A stretch of 64,000 nucleotides of DNA from VRUE01 sp963730315. Lineage in GTDB: Bacteria > Actinomycetota > Thermoleophilia > Solirubrobacterales > 70-9. This document shows positions 61,313 to 64,000 of this stretch, in pieces; the stretch's first letter is position 1; each line of letters starts with the position of its first letter. The position numbers and the translations under genes are program-made. The notes beneath the pieces are model-generated. The model saw nothing but the letters and a program-made list of their open reading frames with translations. It did not search any database and was not told where the DNA came from. The stretch is from positions 53,646 to 117,645 of the forward strand of contig CAVSRD010000004.1 of NCBI GenBank assembly GCA_963730315.1, written 5' to 3'.

Positions 61313-62374
61313 GTGCCGGCGAAGCTCAGATGCGCCGTGGCGCTCGCCGCGGCGAGCGCGTTCCTCTTGGCTCCCGCCGCAGCGCAGGCGACCCTCGCCT
61401 TCGTCCGCAACCCGTTGCACCCCGTGGTCTGGGTCGCGGCCGACAACGGAAGGGGCGCCCACAGGCTCGTCGCCGGGTCGAACCCGCACGTCTCCCCGGA
61501 CGGGAAGGTCATCGCCCTGCTGAACCAGGGGAGCGGAGGCAAGGCGCAGCCGGAACTGATCCTCGCGCCCGCCGACGGCAGCGCGCCGCCCAGCCGGCTC
61601 GTAAACGGCTGGCGCGACCCCTCCGTCTTCGCCTGGTCGCCCGGTTCGAAGTGGGTGGCGGCCGTGCTCGGACCCGAAGTCGGCAGGCAGCGGCTCGTCC
61701 TGATCGACACCGTCACCGGCGCCCAGCGGACGATCGCGCGCGGCTTCTTCAACGGGGTCAGCTTCGCGCCCGGAGGCGGAGTGCTCGTCTACGGCAGGGC
61801 GGCGAGCGAACGCTTCCCGCCCCGCAGCGACGTCTACACCTACGAGATCCGCCTCCCGGGCATGCCCAACGCGCAGGTTTCGCAGCTGACTCAGCGCCTG
61901 ACCACCGACCGACGCTCCGGATACCCGCTCTGGACCGTCAACGACGGGATCGTCTTCGTCAGACAGCTCGGCGCCAGGAAGCGACGCTACGGGCCGAAGA
62001 ACGAGCTCTTCAGGATGAATCTCGCCGGCGAAAGGGTGCATCGGCTCACCCACTCGAAGGTCGGCCCGCTGGCGCAGGGCCTCTTCCCGACCGCCTACTC
62101 CACCAAGGGCCGGCACCTGCTCGCCCAGTTCGAGGGCCAGGACCTGAGCTACGCGGTAACCGTCAACGGCCGCACCGGCGCCCAGCGCCCCCTGGTCAAG
62201 GCGACCGAGCAGGGTGTCGTCGGCACTGCCCTCTCGGCGAACGGCAAGTTCGTGCTCGGCTCCACCGGCGGCTTCGAACCGAGCCCTCGGCACAACGTTG
62301 TCCGCATTCCCTACCGCGGAGGGCGCCAGAGGGTCCTCGCCAGGAACGCCTACGAACCCGACTGGAGCCGCTGA
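61313..62374 (+). CDS. Exported TolB/WD40-like beta-propeller protein
   Basis: A 353-residue protein. A signal peptide (about 1-25, ending AAAQA) precedes repeated four-stranded blades with TolB-like wording: NPHVSPDGKVIALLNQG, VFAWSPGSKWVAAVLG, VSFAPGGGVLVYGR, ALSANGKFVLGSTGGF and a final EPDWSR. Such propellers bind proteins or ligands outside the cytoplasmic membrane. The function is unknown. GTG 61313 follows TAGGAT. The cupin gene probably begins at a CTG overlapping its stop. Confidence 0.82.
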   Translation: MPAKLRCAVALAAASAFLLAPAAAQATLAFVRNPLHPVVWVAADNGRGAHRLVAGSNPHVSPDGKVIALLNQGSGGKAQPELILAPADGSAPPSRLVNGWRDPSVFAWSPGSKWVAAVLGPEVGRQRLVLIDTVTGAQRTIARGFFNGVSFAPGGGVLVYGRAASERFPPRSDVYTYEIRLPGMPNAQVSQLTQRLTTDRRSGYPLWTVNDGIVFVRQLGARKRRYGPKNELFRMNLAGERVHRLTHSKVGPLAQGLFPTAYSTKGRHLLAQFEGQDLSYAVTVNGRTGAQRPLVKATEQGVVGTALSANGKFVLGSTGGFEPSPRHNVVRIPYRGGRQRVLARNAYEPDWSR

Positions 62375-62745
62375 TCGCCGGATACACGATCGGGCACCGT
62401 CGCGAGTTCGAGACGATGGAGGGGTCGGGCGGCTCGACCTGGCGGTTGGCTCGCAAGGCGCTTGGCACCTCGGCCTTCGGCTTCAACCTGGTCGAGATCG
62501 CGCCGGGTGGGCAGATCCCCGAGCACGACGAGGAGCAGAGCGGCCAGGTCGAGCTGTACATGGTGCTCGAGGGCGAGGCCGTGATGCGGCTCGACGGCGC
62601 CGACCATCCGGCGCCGGCCGGCACCTTCGCCTCGATCGAGCCTCCCGTCCGACGGACCATCCTCAATCGCTCCGAGGGCCCGGTGACCGCGCTGCTGATC
62701 GGCGTCCACCCGGGCGGCGAATACGAGCCGGCCTCATTCGCCTGA
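62371..62745 (+). CDS. Cupin-domain protein
   Basis: A 124-residue single cupin barrel. The metal site reads EIAPGGQIPEHDEEQSGQVELYMVLEGEAVMRLDG (motif 1) and PAGTFASIEPPVRRTILNRS (motif 2). The first canonical start is ATG 62416, but homologous-looking sequence (AGYTIGHRREFETMEGSGG) begins upstream. A CTG at 62371 would overlap the preceding stop as CTGA, like the ATGA, GTGA and TTGA overlaps elsewhere in the window, so I prefer it; ATC at 62374 is another option. The substrate is unknown. Confidence 0.75.
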   Translation: MIAGYTIGHRREFETMEGSGGSTWRLARKALGTSAFGFNLVEIAPGGQIPEHDEEQSGQVELYMVLEGEAVMRLDGADHPAPAGTFASIEPPVRRTILNRSEGPVTALLIGVHPGGEYEPASFA

Positions 62746-62757
62746 CGGCTGAACCTC

Positions 62758-62778
62758 TTACCCCCGCATAGGGGGTAA
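62758..62778. terminator. Perfect 8-bp stem-loop, possible terminator after the cupin gene
   Basis: TTACCCCC and GGGGGTAA pair exactly around the loop GCATA, 13 bases after the cupin stop. No U tract follows on either strand, so rho-independent termination is uncertain; it may protect the 3' end. Confidence 0.45.
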
Positions 62779-62814
62779 AAGGTGCGCTCGCTGGATCGGC
62801 GGCCCCGTCGTCCC

Positions 62815-62820
62815 TATAAT
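62815..62820 (+). promoter_or_regulatory. TATAAT promoter element of gltB
   Basis: A perfect TATAAT, with a weak -35 candidate TGGATC 17 nt upstream (62792-62797), gives a leader of about 55 nt that ends with GGGAGG before the GTG at 62883. Confidence 0.55.
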
Positions 62821-62882
62821 CCGGCAACCTGTCAACCCGTCGCGCGCCCGCTCGGAGAAGGCGCGGAAACCGGGAGGTAGAT

Positions 62883-64000
62883 GTGTCCGATATCCAGTCT
62901 CGCGACCTTCACGGCAAGGGCGGCGCCGTCCGTTACTCACCAGAGCGCGCCTACCGCCCGCTTGTCTCGCCGCCCAGCGTCGAGGACAAGGACGCTTGCG
63001 CGATCTACGCCTCAGTCCGCAAGGACGCCACGGCGAGCCACGCACCGCTCGAACGGGCGATCCGGGCCCTGCAGAAGATGCTCCACCGGGCCGGCAACGT
63101 CGACGGCGAGGGCGACGGCTGCGGCCTCTTGGTCGACCTTCCCCGCAAGATCTGGGCCGAGGAGGTTCGCGCCGGCGGTCACGATCCCTCGCTGGCCCTC
63201 GACGACGCCTTCGCCGTCGCCCACATCTTCATCGAGCGCTCCCAGGATCGGGAGCGCGTGCAGCACGGCGCCCGCGAGCTGCTCGGTCAGGGGGGCTTCC
63301 GCATCCTCGCCGAGCGGATCGGCGCCGTCGACTCGCCGGCGCTCGGCCCGACCGCGCGCGAGGAGGAGCCGCACTTCTGGCAGGTCGCCGGCCTCGTCGC
63401 CGACGCCTCGCGCCGCGACCAGGTCCTCTTCGACCTGCTGATCGAGCTGGAGCAGGCGCTCGACGTCCACATCCCCTCCTTCTCGGCGACGACCTGCGTC
63501 TACAAGGTGATGGGCGCTCCCAAGGTGCTGGGCGCGTACTACCCCGACCTGCGCGACGAGCGCTTCGAGACGATCGGATGCTTCGGCCACAACCGCTACT
63601 CGACCAACACCTGGCCCTCCTTCAAGCGGGTGCAGCCGTTCTCGGTGCTCGGCCACAACGGGGAGATCAACACGATCGAGCAGCTCCGCCAGGAGGCGCG
63701 GATGCTCGGCGTGCCGATCCGGTCGGGGTCCTCGGACTCGCAGGACCTCAACCGGACGATCGACACGCTGGTCAACCGCGGCGGGCTCAGCCTCCCCGAG
63801 GCGATGGAGATGGTGGTGCCGCCGATCGTCGAGGCGATCCGTGCCCTGCCCGAGGACCTGCACAGCTTCTACCTCTACCTGCGGCAGGCGATGGGCCCCT
63901 TCGCCCAGGGCCCGGTCGCGCTGATCGCCCGCCACAACGGCGAGTGCGTCTTCTCCGCCGACGCGCTCGGGCTGCGCCCCCTCTGGCAGGCCGAGACGAG
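62883..64000 (+). CDS. gltB: Glutamate synthase large subunit, N-terminal part (runs off the window)
   Basis: The visible 372 residues are the class II glutaminase domain of GltB, which releases ammonia from glutamine for transfer to 2-oxoglutarate. The probable nucleophile is the Cys in EDKDACAIYASV near residue 40, after a leader peptide-like stretch. GCGLLVDLPRKIW, CFGHNRYSTNTWPSFKRVQPFSVLGHNGEINTIEQLR and SDSQDLNRTIDTLV match the family. The N-terminal extension before the Cys is longer than in E. coli. GTG 62883 follows GGGAGG. The FMN and FeS domains would lie beyond position 64000. Confidence 0.88.
   Translation, partial: MSDIQSRDLHGKGGAVRYSPERAYRPLVSPPSVEDKDACAIYASVRKDATASHAPLERAIRALQKMLHRAGNVDGEGDGCGLLVDLPRKIWAEEVRAGGHDPSLALDDAFAVAHIFIERSQDRERVQHGARELLGQGGFRILAERIGAVDSPALGPTAREEEPHFWQVAGLVADASRRDQVLFDLLIELEQALDVHIPSFSATTCVYKVMGAPKVLGAYYPDLRDERFETIGCFGHNRYSTNTWPSFKRVQPFSVLGHNGEINTIEQLRQEARMLGVPIRSGSSDSQDLNRTIDTLVNRGGLSLPEAMEMVVPPIVEAIRALPEDLHSFYLYLRQAMGPFAQGPVALIARHNGECVFSADALGLRPLWQAET

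Overview
The window is GC-rich throughout and nearly every codon third position is G or C. Most genes match actinobacterial families, but the backbone from about 6.2 to 31.7 kb keeps a gene order best known from Bacillus (tilS-hpt-ftsH-folP/B/K-coaX-dus-greA-lysS-clpC-disA-carD-ispD-ispF-cysS-rlmB-sigH). Together with a SigH-type sigma factor, the lysA-hom-thrC-thrB order, F420-type oxidoreductases and GTG/TTG starts, this suggests a deep-branching soil actinobacterium of the Thermoleophilia/Solirubrobacterales type. That placement is inference; there is no rRNA gene in the window.

Layout. 1-4.8 kb: a partial unknown gene, a large secreted cell-wall hydrolase, a small coiled-coil protein and a phosphorylase-fold protein. 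5.0-6.2 kb: a MerR-class III cyclase fusion. 6.2-31.7 kb: the housekeeping backbone (tRNA modification, purine salvage, FtsH, folate, CoA, Lys-tRNA, ClpC, c-di-AMP, CarD, MEP isoprenoid pathway, Cys-tRNA, rRNA methylation, SigH), with inserted genes for an aldo/keto reductase, a DUF389 protein, a PHP phosphatase, an acyl-CoA ligase and a coiled-coil protein. 31.7-43 kb: membrane proteins, one tRNA-Thr, a ring-cleavage dioxygenase with maleylacetate reductase, a PlsC-GpsA fusion, an ECF sigma with a membrane partner, a rhomboid protease, a BtuF-like protein and a CorC-like transporter. 43-55.4 kb: fatty acid oxidation genes (hydroxyacyl-CoA dehydrogenase, thiolase, three acyl-CoA dehydrogenases) mixed with an AraC/GlxA regulator, an LLM oxidoreductase, an alkyltransferase-like protein and a CWB2 cell-wall protein operon. 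55.5-64 kb: an M23 peptidase, lysA-hom-thrC-thrB, a beta-propeller protein, a cupin and the start of gltB.

Two features cut across the window. Many starts lack a Shine-Dalgarno and instead carry a TAnnnT hexamer 6-11 nt before the start codon, the pattern of leaderless transcripts. Also, twelve single-base +1 insertions fall in clpC, the aldo/keto reductase and disA (17.6-21.5 kb), against two frameshifts elsewhere; they are most simply local sequence errors.

No stretch over 300 bases lacks a gene. I saw no insertion sequence, prophage, CRISPR array or rRNA operon.
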